Shown: positions 39,801 through 50,902 of the stretch, piece after piece | How the letters are laid out: each line of letters begins with the position of its first letter | How positions within the stretch are numbered: position 1 is the stretch's first letter | Assembly (NCBI GenBank): GCA_026210745.1 | Contig: CP110630.1 | Span: 2,480,001-2,544,000 of the forward strand | Direction of reading: 5' to 3' | Length of the DNA: 64,000 bases | Source: Exobasidium rhododendri | Taxonomy: Eukaryota; Basidiomycota; Exobasidiomycetes; Exobasidiales; Exobasidiaceae | The notes under the pieces: model-generated | The model's database searches: none | What the model saw: the letters and a program-made list of their open reading frames with translations, nothing else | Told to the model about the DNA's origin: nothing | Position numbers and translations under genes: made by a program

Positions 39801-41713
39801 ATGATATCTGACTCAAAAGTCAAGCCTGGCTCAGACACAAACGCCGTACACGGTCAGACGAACAGTGATCCCAAATCACAAACATCCTCATCCACCCAAT
39901 CAAATCCTTCCCCTCTTGATCGCCTTTCTTCGTTGGCTTCACACCTCACTCCTCATGGAAACAATGAATTCGACTACATAATCATCGGCGGAGGTACGGC
40001 GGGTGCCGTCTTGGCTAATCGTTTGACTCAAGATAGAGATGTCAGCGTCGCCGTCATTGAAGGTGGACCAACTGACGTCGGCCTGGACCGGTGAGTGCAA
40101 AGTGCCGATCCATTACTTGTTGATTTGTCTTGGTCGCCGGGAGCTTACGATGCTCTATATCCAACAGCGTGCTGGACCTCAAAAGGTGGCTTGAGCTGCT
40201 GGGCTCAGATCTGGACTACGATTATCCAACAACAGAGCAGCCTATGGGAAATTCGCACATTCGGCATTCAAGAGCAAAGGTACTAGGTGGCTGCAGTTCA
40301 CACAATACGCTGATTTCTTTTCGACCTTTCAATGAGGACTTGGATCTGTGGGCAAGTCATTACAATTGCCCTAGTTGGTCTGCCAGTCAAATCCAGCCGT
40401 ATGGTGATCGTTTGAAGTTGAGCATTGTCCCTGTTGCCCCTCAACAGAGGAACCAAGTAGCTAGAGACTGGGTAGAGGCTTGCACTATTGCGACTGGGGC
40501 ACCTCTGATCAAAGACTTCAACTCTCAAATTGTTCATCGAAAAGGCTTCCAGAAGGGTGTTGGTTTTTTCAATATTGCTTATGATCCCTATGATGGAACA
40601 AGAAGCAGTGCCAGTGTTGCCTATTTGCACCCCATCATGCCTCATGGGCCTCATCGCCGAAATAATCTACATCTCTTCCTCGAAACTTGGGCCAAAACCT
40701 TGACCTTTGATAAGAAGGATCCCAAGCACATTCGCGGAGTAACTGTAAAGTCAAAGTTTGGACTAGAGAGGACTTTGACAGCCAGAAGAGAAGTGATCTT
40801 GTGCGCAGGCGCCATTGACTCACCCCGGCTACTTATGCTCTCCGGCATTGGACCTGCCAAAGACCTACAAAAGGTCGGCATTCCAGTTAAACACGACTTA
40901 CCAGGTGTAGGTGAGAATTTGCACGATCATCCCGAATCAATCATCATCTGGGAGACAAGAGAGACACCTCCTGAGACCGTCATGTCGAGTGACGCTGGTC
41001 TATTTCTAAAGGTTCTCAAGGGTAAGGAGCCATTCGATATGGACAATGTTCCCGATCTTATGTTCCACATCTATCAAGTCCCTTTTACCGACAACACCAA
41101 ACGGCTAGGGTACCCTTCACCCGATCACGCCATCTGCATGACACCAAATATCTGTCGATCGCAATCAAGGGGTAAATTGAGTTTGGCAAGCAACGATCCA
41201 GAAGAAAAGCCTCTGCTCGACTTCCGATACTTTCAAGACCCTGACAACTATGATGCTAAGATTCTCGTAGAAGGAATGAAGTGGGCTAGGAAGATTGCTC
41301 AACAATCTCCATTCAAAGAGCATCTCGTCCAAGAAATCGCTCCAGGTCCCAAGATTCAATCGGACGACGAGCTTTCCGAGTACGCTCGAAAAGCAGCTCA
41401 TACCGTCTACCACCCTGCAGGAACGTGCAAGATGGGAACACCCTCGAAAGATTCCAGCGTAGTCGTCAATGAAGAAGACATGCGTGTAGTTGGTCTCAAA
41501 GGAATTCGAGTCGTCGATGCAAGTGTAATGCCAATTTTGCCTACCATCAGTGAGTATTCCTTCGTTGGCACTGAGTTACTCAGAGCAGGAGACTTACTTT
41601 GTCATACCTTGTCAGACCCAATGATCACTGTACTGCTCGTCGCAGAGCATGCTAGTGACCTCATCCAGGCTGACGCTTGGAGTAAAGGCTTAAGAAAGCA
41701 CCAGTGGGATTGA
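39801..41713 (+). CDS. GMC-family FAD oxidoreductase
   Basis: Glucose-methanol-choline oxidoreductase; substrate not determined (alcohol oxidase, choline dehydrogenase or aryl-alcohol type). Exons are 39801-40090, 40168-41549 and 41616-41713, giving 589 residues. The dinucleotide-binding motif [13 protein letters not shown] starts at about residue 63. The FAD-contact block is VLGGCSSHN (GMC signature 1), the second signature is [16 protein letters not shown], and the active-site His is in [10 protein letters not shown]. The last intron is 66 nt, a multiple of three without stops, so an unspliced frame is also open; splicing restores the expected Asn of the His-Asn pair ([13 protein letters not shown]). 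No signal peptide is evident. Confidence 0.9.
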
Positions 41714-42778
41714 GACATCCACATCATCATCATGATATGACAATTGTATGAGTACTCGTAGACCACATAGAAATACGAGATAAGATCAGTAAAAGGCGTG
41801 ACTTCTTCAAAACCGCCGGCAGGCAAAGCCACCACATCATAGAATGCCGGACAAAAGAACGCACAACTTTTACATCGCCTCCGAACAAATAAGAATGGCT
41901 TTCGTACCAACAAAACGACTAGAAAGCCAAACATTGGTGTGACCCACTCTCTGATCTATACAACAAATTCTCTTCTTGCTTGCATGCACTACTGCATGCC
42001 CAAAAGTGGCAGAGAGCGAGATCAACAGGACCAAAAATAGAAAGTCGGCTGCAAGGGGGTGTGCAAATAGAACAGCGAGGTCCTTCCATTAAGCTTTTTT
42101 TTTGTTTGCGTACTTAACGACGATACTTGTATTAACATGCCAGTCTTTCTACAAGTTTGGCTGGAATGGACGGAGCTAATCTTTAAATATAGTGGTTTCG
42201 AAAGGTAAGTCGCGTTCGATGTTTGTATCGGAGTGGCTCCTATGCATGCGCGCTTTGATATTTGTCTGTTCTAGATTTTGAATTTAGAACTTTCTGTGTC
42301 GCTCACTAATAATACTAAGAGAATTTAACAATGGCCATTGAAGCTAAAAGCAATCCGTTTGATACTGACTGACGCCCCCTCGAGCCATCCTTCTTGGCCG
42401 CCTTCTCGACAATCTTTAGCTCCTCCGTATCCGCTCTTCCTCCCTTTTCTTACCATCGTGTGTCAGTCATACAACACTGCTCCTTCTCTTCTCCCTCCTT
42501 TCTCTCCCCTTACTTTCCACAGTCAGACTACCTGGTATTTCTGCTAGTCAGGAGCCCCCCTTTGCACTGTCCTTCTCCCAGCACAATTCTCCTTTCACGG
42601 GCGGCCTCGACTCTCCTCAATAGCATCCGTCTACACTTTCTTTTCAATATCCACCGCCATCAGTCCGCTCCCGGACTTCACCTTCCTTATATCAGTAGTC
42701 AATTCGGCTCAGCGTGTCGAGTCCAGGTCTAGAATATACTTTTGAGAATAGAACACCGGTCCAACACAGGATCGTTGA
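41714..42778. other. Long intergenic region upstream of the Q/S-rich membrane protein
   Basis: This is about 1.06 kb. It includes T runs near 42,095, AT-rich stretches, and a pyrimidine-rich zone at 42,400-42,640 typical of strong fungal promoters. No gene is seen. Confidence 0.5.
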
Positions 42779-45394
42779 ATGAGCAGGAATTTGGACCTTG
42801 AAGACAATAACTGTACTATAGCGACGACTGCCAACGGCGGCCATAATCACACCACCCTCGCATACACGGGAAGTGAAGCTGACACAGTCGAGTCTATATC
42901 ACAACAAGACAACTCCTCGACGGGAGAAGTATTACTCACTAAAAAGGTCTCATCTTCCAGCAATACCTACTCCCAACGGGACTCGCGAGTCCAATCCATC
43001 TACGATCATTACCTCTCTCGACAAGACAGCAGGAGCACCCGAACACTTCCTTGGCAAAACAAATCACCCAAAACAACAAACGTAAAGAGACTAGACAGTA
43101 TCAGAGAGATGTCTTCGACGACAGCATCGCAAGCTGCACCTGGATTCGATGGAAAGAGACAGAGCAGTATTCGTTTCGCAAAAGGAACAAGAGGAAACAA
43201 TAGAGAATCTCAAGCATGGGCAGGGATGATGAGCGGTAACCTGTCGTCTGATGACTCGGATAGCGACGAGTCAGACAGCGGAAAAAGAGCACGAGCTCCC
43301 GCCAACTCCTCCAGCGCCGCTCCAATACAACCGACCCGAGCTAGCTGGAGCTCGAGAGCCGCCGCCGTTGGAAGTCGACCACCCGACAGCGCTTCTCAAA
43401 ACCCACCGACGCTAAAGCTGCTAGGTCTTCAAAGCGTCAGAGAAGGAGGTGCACCACTCGGTAAAAGTGGAAGCAACCAAAGCCTGTCACCAAACCGTCC
43501 AAGCGCACAGTCGTCTCGAGAACGAGCAACGAGTCCCGCCTTTGACATGGTTGACGCACGATCGAGGCATGATAGCTCTGTCAAGAATAGAATAATCAGC
43601 ACAAGTGACTACGGTGATGAATTAGATCGTCATGGTAGCTATATCGAATTTGGAGGAGCGGACGGATTCGGAGATAGCCGAAGTTCAAATTTAAACGCTC
43701 GAGGTTATCACTTGGAAGATGGGCCGGTGAAAGCGGCCTCGTCTTCGCTCCAACCGCCCAATCAAACGGTTCAGCCTCTTAGTCCAACGACTGCTCTCAC
43801 GCATCAATTGGGCCTGATCACCCCGCAGCCACTGCCATCGCCAGCTCAATCGGCCAAGACCATGGTACAAGATAGTTACTTTCCCCCTGTCATGCATAGT
43901 AACGCATCTCGTAATCTCGTGGGCGACAACTTTATAAGACCGCAGCAGCAGAACCAAGCAGCCCCGCCTCGAGGTATGGCGCCTCTGTTCATTCCTCCTC
44001 CTGCTGCCCAAGCCATCTCTCTTCAACGTGGTCAGCCTTCTCCAGGGTACGCTGGTCAAACCTCTCCAGGGTACGCTGGTCAACCTTCTCCAGGGTACGC
44101 TGGTCAACCTTCTCCAGGATTCGCTCCTTTGCCATCTCCGTTGCCACAACAGCAGCAAAGTCAGCAATACGCTAATGGGACTATGAATGCGAATCAGCAA
44201 ATACCACCGTCGATGATGGCGGGTCAAAAGCGACCTCTAGGCGGTCCTGTTCCGGGTCCCATACCGCTTCCTTCACCGGTGTTCGCCCAAGCCGGAGCAC
44301 CAAGAATGAACCACAACGCACCACCTCCATTTATTGGCAATCGAACGGGTGTAGACTCTGCCTTTTCTTCCTTCTCTAGTCCTGGCTTCTCTGACTCACA
44401 TCAAGCTGGGGGTCGAATGCAGTCAGGAAGGAAGCCAAGCTTGCTACGACGAAGTATGGCATTCATTTCTGGTCAGACCGCAGATGCGCAGCAGCCATCT
44501 TTAACCGCGCAGCAACAGCAGCAGCCACAGCAACAGCAGACACGGCAGCCACAACAGCAACAAGCCGGCGGTCGGGGCTTGTTCCGTCGATCGATGGCCT
44601 TTTTGTCTGGACGCCCGCAGCAGATGCCAGTTCCCTCCTCTTCTCAGCCACAGCAACAACAACAACAGCGTCCTACTGATTCGATTGCACTGGATGACGA
44701 GGGCGATCAAGCTACGCCTAGAGTTCGTGGCTTTGAGAACGAGGAGAAGCCAAAGAACCGAAAGAGCGAATACCTCGGCGCAAGTGGAGTAGGTGATGAA
44801 TGGGATTATAGCGGCAATGGTGCCAAGTTCTGGAAGAGATTCAGCATTGCTCAACGATTGGAGTCAGAAGGCAGGAACAAAGATAGTGAGAAGCTACGCC
44901 TGAAGACGGAGAAGAGACGAAAGTACGTCATCTGTCTCAGTCTGCTGGGAGGCGTGATCATCATCGGTGCAGTGGTTGCAATCATCATCTGGAGAGAAAG
45001 CGTGACGACTAGTGCTATACCCGGAACGCTCGATCGACAGGAAAATGGCGTTGAGTCGCTCACAAGCAGCAGCGGAGTCAAATTGAATGCAGCTACCAGT
45101 CAGAGTTCCATTTCCTCCACTCCAGTCACAGATTCCAGTACAGCAGATGTGAGCGAGACTGCCACAACTAAGACCAAGAAGCATCATGATTCCAACAATG
45201 GCCGACGAGACATGATCGCAACGATGAATGTCGTCGAAGCGATCAAGAGAGAGATTGAAGACTCGCCCTACAACGGCGCCGTGCACCCGCTTCCTCGTCA
45301 TCAGCTAGAAAGTCAGATGATCCGTAGGAGAAAGCATGTTGGTCGTCAATCTCCTGACGCTCACGCCACGCCAATCCCACACTTCCTCGTTTGA
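42779..45394 (+). CDS. Q/S-rich predicted single-pass membrane protein, unknown
   Basis: The protein has 871 residues in one exon from ATG 42779. Most of it is low complexity (Ser, Gln, Pro). Two short internal duplications are visible: four 8-residue units of the type QPSPGYAG (44,033-44,128) and two copies of RRSMAF(I/L)SG (about residues 558 and 604), separated by poly-Gln. A basic segment (KRFSIAQRLESEGRNKD) precedes one hydrophobic helix at about 720-742 (YVICLSLLGGVIIIGAVVAIII). The C-terminal 125 residues are Ser/Thr-rich and would be lumenal or external in a type II layout. No domain is recognised. It may be a basidiomycete-specific family, which is inferred only from the absence of anything familiar. 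Confidence 0.65.
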   Translation: MSRNLDLEDNNCTIATTANGGHNHTTLAYTGSEADTVESISQQDNSSTGEVLLTKKVSSSSNTYSQRDSRVQSIYDHYLSRQDSRSTRTLPWQNKSPKTTNVKRLDSIREMSSTTASQAAPGFDGKRQSSIRFAKGTRGNNRESQAWAGMMSGNLSSDDSDSDESDSGKRARAPANSSSAAPIQPTRASWSSRAAAVGSRPPDSASQNPPTLKLLGLQSVREGGAPLGKSGSNQSLSPNRPSAQSSRERATSPAFDMVDARSRHDSSVKNRIISTSDYGDELDRHGSYIEFGGADGFGDSRSSNLNARGYHLEDGPVKAASSSLQPPNQTVQPLSPTTALTHQLGLITPQPLPSPAQSAKTMVQDSYFPPVMHSNASRNLVGDNFIRPQQQNQAAPPRGMAPLFIPPPAAQAISLQRGQPSPGYAGQTSPGYAGQPSPGYAGQPSPGFAPLPSPLPQQQQSQQYANGTMNANQQIPPSMMAGQKRPLGGPVPGPIPLPSPVFAQAGAPRMNHNAPPPFIGNRTGVDSAFSSFSSPGFSDSHQAGGRMQSGRKPSLLRRSMAFISGQTADAQQPSLTAQQQQQPQQQQTRQPQQQQAGGRGLFRRSMAFLSGRPQQMPVPSSSQPQQQQQQRPTDSIALDDEGDQATPRVRGFENEEKPKNRKSEYLGASGVGDEWDYSGNGAKFWKRFSIAQRLESEGRNKDSEKLRLKTEKRRKYVICLSLLGGVIIIGAVVAIIIWRESVTTSAIPGTLDRQENGVESLTSSSGVKLNAATSQSSISSTPVTDSSTADVSETATTKTKKHHDSNNGRRDMIATMNVVEAIKREIEDSPYNGAVHPLPRHQLESQMIRRRKHVGRQSPDAHATPIPHFLV
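44033..44128 (+). repeat. 24-bp coding minisatellite
   Basis: Four near-identical 24-bp units encode QPSPGYAG-type octapeptides. The last unit diverges to PSPGFAP. Confidence 0.85.
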
Positions 45395-45867
45395 TTCGAA
45401 TGCCAATCTCGTCTCTACCAGTCCCTCTCTCCCCCTCCTCTTTCTCTACACGCACCTCACATCCACTTTCTTACGACGTCAGATTTTAATGATTGCTCCC
45501 TTTCAACGCTACTAGACATACTTTCATTTCATCCCCCATTCTCTTATCACTCTACACTTTCTTGATACATGATCATCATCATCAGCAGCAACAACACCAA
45601 CACCTTCTTATCACTTCATATTCGAAAACTTCCCTTGCTGCATTCGCAGATGGAACATTTCTTCTCTCTCATTTTGTGATCGCAGAAAAATTACATCCGT
45701 TCTTCTCTCATTCGCCTCTAATGACAGCGCACCAACCCAGCGAGCCTGGAAATATTCAATCCACAAAAGATCTTATTGCAAGCGATCTCGTCCTCTCTTT
45801 TTACGATGTGAAGATAGTATACAGTAGAGAGAGTCCGTTGTCCCCTTCACGCTCTCCTCCCTCCCCT
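45395..45867. other. Convergent 3' intergenic region
   Basis: This lies between the Q/S-rich protein and the NASP-like gene. It has short CAT/CAG repeats near 45,568-45,600. A 189-codon frame here overlaps NASP coding sequence on the other strand and looks non-coding. Confidence 0.5.
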
Positions 45868-47629
45868 TTAGTCCAACTTTGCCTTCTTGCTGCTGTCGGC
45901 TTCTATGTCTGCTCCTGCTACTGCATCGCTTGTTCCCTCCTTACGTTTGCCATTGGAAGTCGTCTCTCGGCTACTGTCTCCGTCGGGCTTCTTCTTCTTC
46001 TTCACCAAGGAGCTGAGGTCGTTGACTGGTGCATTTGGATTGGTGAGTGGCGGTGCACCTAAAGCATTGGTGCTTGAGCCCAAGAGAGCTTCATTGATTG
46101 CTTGTTGTAACGTCTCCTTTGCGCTTCTTTCCTTGCCGCCTGATTTCTGGCTAGCAACAGTAGTGCTACCTTCTCCACTGACGTTGGCGGCATACTCTTC
46201 CAGCTTCAACTTCAAATCCTGTATCATCTCACCGACGTCCTTTCGCTCTTTTTCCAGTTGATCCCAATCCATAGCAATCACATCATCCTTTTCCAATTGG
46301 CCTGTTCTCGTTGCGGCTGTACGATTGCCGATCCCTTCACCATCAATCACCCTCTGGGCTTTCTCGTTCTGCAGACGCTCTATACCCTCAAGTTCGGCCT
46401 TTTCCGCGCGAATTTCCACTGCTGCTGCTTCTGCTCTTGCAAGACCGATCTCGCCGGTCTCTCTTTCCTTTTGCAGAACTCTTTCTCTGGCTTGTAAGGC
46501 TTCGAGTCGTTTCTCCATCGTGGTACATGCGCCAGCCACATACTTTTCCGCAGTGGCCTGGCGTGAGGTGTCAGGATGAAATTCAAGTGCGAGACCTAAG
46601 CGAAGATATGCGTCTGCTAGTCTTCTCGAATGAGGCTGTAAGAGCGGTGTCAGCATCTCTAGCGAGGATTGGTAGTCGCTCGATGCCTGCTGAAAGTTCT
46701 CTGGCATGGGAGAGAGAAGGGATCAGAAAACTAGTTGGTTGCTCTTCTTGCGCTACAAGGAGCGACCACTCACCTGATTCTAGACCAACGTCGGCCAGAT
46801 CATTGAGAACTTCTGCCAGCTGACCCTGGATCATTGTATGGCTCCAAGGTTCTCCCTCCAGAGTCTTCATAGTGCCGGCTTCGCTAGTCTTGAGAATCTT
46901 TTCATAGCGAACCCGAGCTAATTCCAAGATGGAAAAGGCAAGACTTAGATCATCGTCTTCCTCTCCATCACCTTCACCTTCTCCTCCACCGTTGGGCTTT
47001 GTCTCGCCTTTGCCGGGCTCCTCTTCTGAATCAGATTCTTCTGCATCTCCGCCAAAGGTGAAACGAGGATCGTGAGCTGCCTTATCGGACACTTTAGAAT
47101 GCGAAGCTGAAGATGAGGAGGCTGTTGGGCACGAATGGAAAGAAGAATCAGCAGGTGTGTTCCTCTCTCTTCGTGCATTGCAAGCCTCACCTTCGCCAAG
47201 CGCTTGTTCAGCCTTTTTTCCCGCTGCCGAACCACCTGCCCTAGCTGCTGCGACCGTTTTCGGCTCAGCAGTGAACGCATCCTTGCCTTCCCCTCCCCCG
47301 CTCCCTCCTAGCGCACCCGAAGTTGCAATGGCATACTCCAAGAGGGCATGACCATATCGATGGAATACTGGAGCAAAGATCGCATCTTCTTCGTCGTAAA
47401 CTTCACGCCTGGATCAGCAAAGTAGCGTAACAGTCAGCTCTTCGCTCGCTTTTCATTCAGACGGGCACTGCAGACCACCTTTTACGCACATCGACTCCAA
47501 CACTTCGCCATATTTATCAGCAGCTTGACTCCATTCTTTGAGAGCGTAGAACCTCTTGGCTTCCTCGAGCTCCACTTGAAGCGTCTGGGACCCTTCGTCA
47601 TCTTTGTGGTCCTCCTGTTTGTCGCTCAT
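45868..47629 (-). CDS. NASP/Sim3/Hif1-like histone chaperone
   Basis: SHNi-TPR family chaperone of H3-H4 or CENP-A histones, acting in the nucleus. Exons on the minus strand are 47629-47490, 47408-46774 and 46700-45868; phases fit and the product is 535 residues. TPR-like helices open the protein (EAKRFYALKEWSQAADKYGE, then FHRYGHALLEYA). An acidic stretch interrupts the second region (EESDSEEEP and GDGEEDDDLS), as in NASP. The SHNi-type motif appears as YQSSLEMLTPLLQPHSRRLA with AYLRLGLALEF. A long coiled coil and a basic C-terminal tail (VKKKKKP, KKAKLD), probably a nuclear signal, follow. Donor of the first intron is GTGCGT. Confidence 0.85.
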
Positions 47630-47962
47630 CTTGAGCTCCTCTGGAATAGACGTGTGTTCGAGATCGAGGATGGAAAGAAGTTTGACGCAGTTCTCTTTAT
47701 ACATACAATACATAGTTGTTCTCACCTCTCTCGCCTTTGCATCTTACGCGCTTTCTGAACGCGTTGCACTTAAAGATGCTGTTCAACTGACCTAGCGCAA
47801 TCCTTATGTCAGCAGTACGTGCTGCTTGTCCCCTCTTTCTATCAACGGGTCTGTTTTAGATCTGCTTCAATCCTTCTCAATTCGACTTATTCTTACACCA
47901 GGTAAAATCTCTTGGGCGCTCAATTAAAGCCCTCGCTGAAGGAAAGAGTGTCACTGCCTAGC
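47630..47962. promoter_or_regulatory. Divergent promoter region, NASP / ABC transporter
   Basis: This is about 330 bp between divergent starts. The ABC frame is open from a TTG at 47912, but its first ATG is 47963. No specific motif is called. Confidence 0.4.
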
Positions 47963-50686
47963 ATGCTTCTTGCTGGCATCTCCACCGGGAGATTGGCACC
48001 TAAGCAGGCCACCTCTCTTTTTCGCATTACGCCGTCCAGTCAAGGACAAGGAAGAGCAATTGCCTCGTCGTCTGTGTCGACTGCGCCAAACCGTTCATCG
48101 CGGCAGTCGAGCTTACCTAAAACGAGCAAACCTGCTCTTTCCTTCTTCTCCCCATCTCGACCACGCCCGGTACTCTTCTTCGATAGTACTCGTCTTGCCG
48201 ACCTACGATGGGCCTCTTCCGACTCAACATCAACGACGGGAAAGAAATCCGCGCAAGAATCAGAATCGCGAAAGGGTCCAGTAGGCTTGATAGTTCGACT
48301 TCGCGATCAACTGCTCAAGAAAGCTTCTGAGAGTGCCTCTAAAGGGGCTGAAGATGGAGCAACACCAACTCCGACGTACCCCGATGTTCGTCGCTTGTTC
48401 CACATGGCAGCTTCTCAACGCAAGACACTCATTGTAGCTCTTCTATTACTTGTCATTAGTTCGTCCGTCACACTGACCGTTCCTTTCGCCATCGGCAAGG
48501 TTATCGATTTCTTCACTAACTCTCAAAAGGAGTCCAGCGACGGAAAAAAGCCGACGTTGTTCGGTCTCACTTTTGGAAGTGTCGCTGTGGCTTTGCTACT
48601 GATCTTTGCCATCGGAGCGTTTGCCAAAGCAGGCAGCAACATCATGCTGGAATTGGCAGGTATAAGATTGATTCAACGAATGAGAGAGCTTGCGTATGGC
48701 AGTGCACTACGACAAGAAGTCGAATGGGCAGACAAAGGAGCCGGGGATGTTGTCAGTCGTCTAAGTGTTGACACAAATATTGTAGGAGAAGCCATCACTT
48801 CGGATATTGGAGACGGTCTTCGAGCTGGTGTCACTGTCCTCTTTGCTGGCTCAGCCATGTTCTTGATCTCCTCCCAGTTGACATTGCTCATGATGGCTGT
48901 TGTTCCACCCGCAGCTATTGGAGCTGTCTTCTATGGTCGATACTTGCGAGACTTGACGCATAAGACGCAAGATGCAATCGGTGCTATGACAAGGACGGCT
49001 GAAGAGAGACTATCCCCTCCCGCTTTTCGAACGATTGCCGCACACAACACGCAAGACGAGGAATCGCAAAGATTCAAGAAACGTGTAGAGGGCATCGTTC
49101 GCTTGCAAACAAAGGAAGCCTACGCCAGTGGGTTCTTCTATGCCGGCACTGGATTCGTAGGAAACTGCGCTATTCTTACTCTGCTTACTTATGGTGGCTC
49201 TCTAGTAGCAAAGGGCGTCATCAGTGTCGGTGAACTCACGTCTCTGCTGATGTACACTGCTTATTTAGGAGGTGGACTTGCCAGCTTGACTTCCTTTTTC
49301 GCCTCGATCATGAAGGGAATAGGTGCCGGTGCAAGAGTGTTCAGTCTGATGGATCGAGAGCCGAGCGCAATCAAATTGGGGCAAGGACTCGATCCGTCTA
49401 CTGATCATGGTGAGATTAGATTTGATGAAGTCAATTTTGCCTATCCTTCTCGACCAGGTCAGAAAATTCTGGGTGGGGTCAATTTGAAGATGAGCCCTGG
49501 TGAAAGTGTTGCTTTGGTAGGAGGCAGTGGAGTGGGAAAGAGTAGTGTGCACGCCTTAATGTTGCGCTTCTACGATCCAGACACGGGCAGCGTTACCTTT
49601 GCAGGTCAAGACATCCGAGCGTTGAAGCCGGAGAAGCTTCGGTCGTTGATCGGTGTTGTCACTCAAGATCCTACACTGTTCGATGGCACGATTGCCGAGA
49701 ACATCTCGTATGGCTACAAGGAGGCCACAAAGGAGGACATCGAGCAAGCCGCCAAGAAAGCAAATTGCTGGGACTTCATTCAAGAGCTGCCGGATGGCAT
49801 CAATACACACATTGGCGCAAGACAGCTAAGCGGAGGTCAAAGGCAGAGAGTCGCCATTGCAAGAGCGTTGGTGAGGAAGCCTAGCATCTTGTTGCTGGAT
49901 GAAGCCACGAGTGCGTTGGATTCTGCTTCCGAATTCCTAGTCAATCAAGCGATTGAATCGATCATCAAACAAGGTCAAATCACTGTCTGGATTGTTGCGC
50001 ATCGATTGAGCACGATCAAGTCTGCAGGCAAGATCATCGTCTTAGACAAAGGGCTCATTGTGGAGAGTGGGTCATTCGATGAACTAGATCGACCCGGAAG
50101 CCGCTTTCGAAGCTTGATGGCGGCGCAATTGGAAGCCAGTGCTCCGAACGCGGTGGAGGAAGGTGGAGAAGAAGCAAGTAAAGAGACAAGAGAAGCGGTA
50201 GAGGCTGAGGCGAGTGACTTGTCCAGACAGTCTGGTCAAGGCAAGGCGAATTCGTCATCTGCCGCACAAAGGAGAAGCTACAGCACGACTGCCAGAAGGA
50301 CATACTCCGACGAGGAACTCTGCATCCCATCGACAAGCACCTGGTCCGTGTCTGACTTGATGTCTACCTCTAATGCGGTCAGTCTGGACGAGGAACGACT
50401 AGCAAAGATGTGTCAATTGGCAGCGCTGGAATTGCCTTCAGACGCGGATAAGAGGGAAAAGCTGCGGTCTGAACTGGAAGCCTTGATCGGCTTGGTGGAT
50501 GCTGTACGATCGGTCAATGTCAGTGCCTTGCAGGGCGACGATGAGAGGACAGTAACGACAATCTGGCCAGAGGGAGAGTCCTTACCCTTTGCTGACGAGA
50601 AAGGGACGGACATCCTCGATAGAGAGCAATTGTTAAATCTGGCGTGGAGGCGAGCGAAGAACTCTTTCGTAGTTGACAAGGATTAG
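47963..50686 (+). CDS. Mitochondrial ABC half-transporter (Mdl1/ABCB10 type) fused to a GatC domain
   Basis: One exon, one frame, 907 residues from ATG 47963. The N-terminus is rich in Arg/Ser and looks like a mitochondrial presequence. The ABC transmembrane domain lies at about residues 145-450. The nucleotide-binding domain has Walker A GGSGVGKSS (about 520), signature LSGGQRQR (about 622), Walker B ILLLDEATSALD, and the H-loop in VAHRLST. After a Glu-rich linker comes a second presequence-like stretch, RRSYSTTARRTYS (about 769-782). A domain of about 120 residues closes the protein, with STWSVSDLM, ERLAKMCQLAALELP and ELEALIGLVDAVRSVNV; this is the pattern of GatC, the small subunit of the mitochondrial Glu-tRNA(Gln) amidotransferase. 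No stop, intron signal or gap separates the two parts. Processing into two proteins in mitochondria is inference. Confidence 0.85.
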   Translation: MLLAGISTGRLAPKQATSLFRITPSSQGQGRAIASSSVSTAPNRSSRQSSLPKTSKPALSFFSPSRPRPVLFFDSTRLADLRWASSDSTSTTGKKSAQESESRKGPVGLIVRLRDQLLKKASESASKGAEDGATPTPTYPDVRRLFHMAASQRKTLIVALLLLVISSSVTLTVPFAIGKVIDFFTNSQKESSDGKKPTLFGLTFGSVAVALLLIFAIGAFAKAGSNIMLELAGIRLIQRMRELAYGSALRQEVEWADKGAGDVVSRLSVDTNIVGEAITSDIGDGLRAGVTVLFAGSAMFLISSQLTLLMMAVVPPAAIGAVFYGRYLRDLTHKTQDAIGAMTRTAEERLSPPAFRTIAAHNTQDEESQRFKKRVEGIVRLQTKEAYASGFFYAGTGFVGNCAILTLLTYGGSLVAKGVISVGELTSLLMYTAYLGGGLASLTSFFASIMKGIGAGARVFSLMDREPSAIKLGQGLDPSTDHGEIRFDEVNFAYPSRPGQKILGGVNLKMSPGESVALVGGSGVGKSSVHALMLRFYDPDTGSVTFAGQDIRALKPEKLRSLIGVVTQDPTLFDGTIAENISYGYKEATKEDIEQAAKKANCWDFIQELPDGINTHIGARQLSGGQRQRVAIARALVRKPSILLLDEATSALDSASEFLVNQAIESIIKQGQITVWIVAHRLSTIKSAGKIIVLDKGLIVESGSFDELDRPGSRFRSLMAAQLEASAPNAVEEGGEEASKETREAVEAEASDLSRQSGQGKANSSSAAQRRSYSTTARRTYSDEELCIPSTSTWSVSDLMSTSNAVSLDEERLAKMCQLAALELPSDADKREKLRSELEALIGLVDAVRSVNVSALQGDDERTVTTIWPEGESLPFADEKGTDILDREQLLNLAWRRAKNSFVVDKD

Positions 50687-50713
50687 GCAATTCTGTATCA
50701 ATTTTGTGCACAC

Positions 50714-50743
50714 CCACCACCACCACCACCACCACCACCACCA
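50714..50743 (+). repeat. CCA trinucleotide microsatellite
   Basis: About ten tandem CCA units lie in the 3' region between the ABC-GatC gene and sideroflexin. Confidence 0.85.
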
Positions 50744-50902
50744 CTTCTCCCCATGAAGCCTTTCTGTTTCTTTACTAACAAGAAGAGGAACTCCTCACAT
50801 GATCTCTCTATATATCTATACATTGCAATGCATCCTCTTCTACGACATCAAATAGCACATGGGTGGATTTGGTGCGCTCTTGTCTTGCTATGGGACGCTA
50901 CT

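Noticed and set aside
45493-46062. 189-codon plus-strand frame
   Set aside because: It overlaps the NASP coding exon in antisense and has low-complexity, leader-like sequence.
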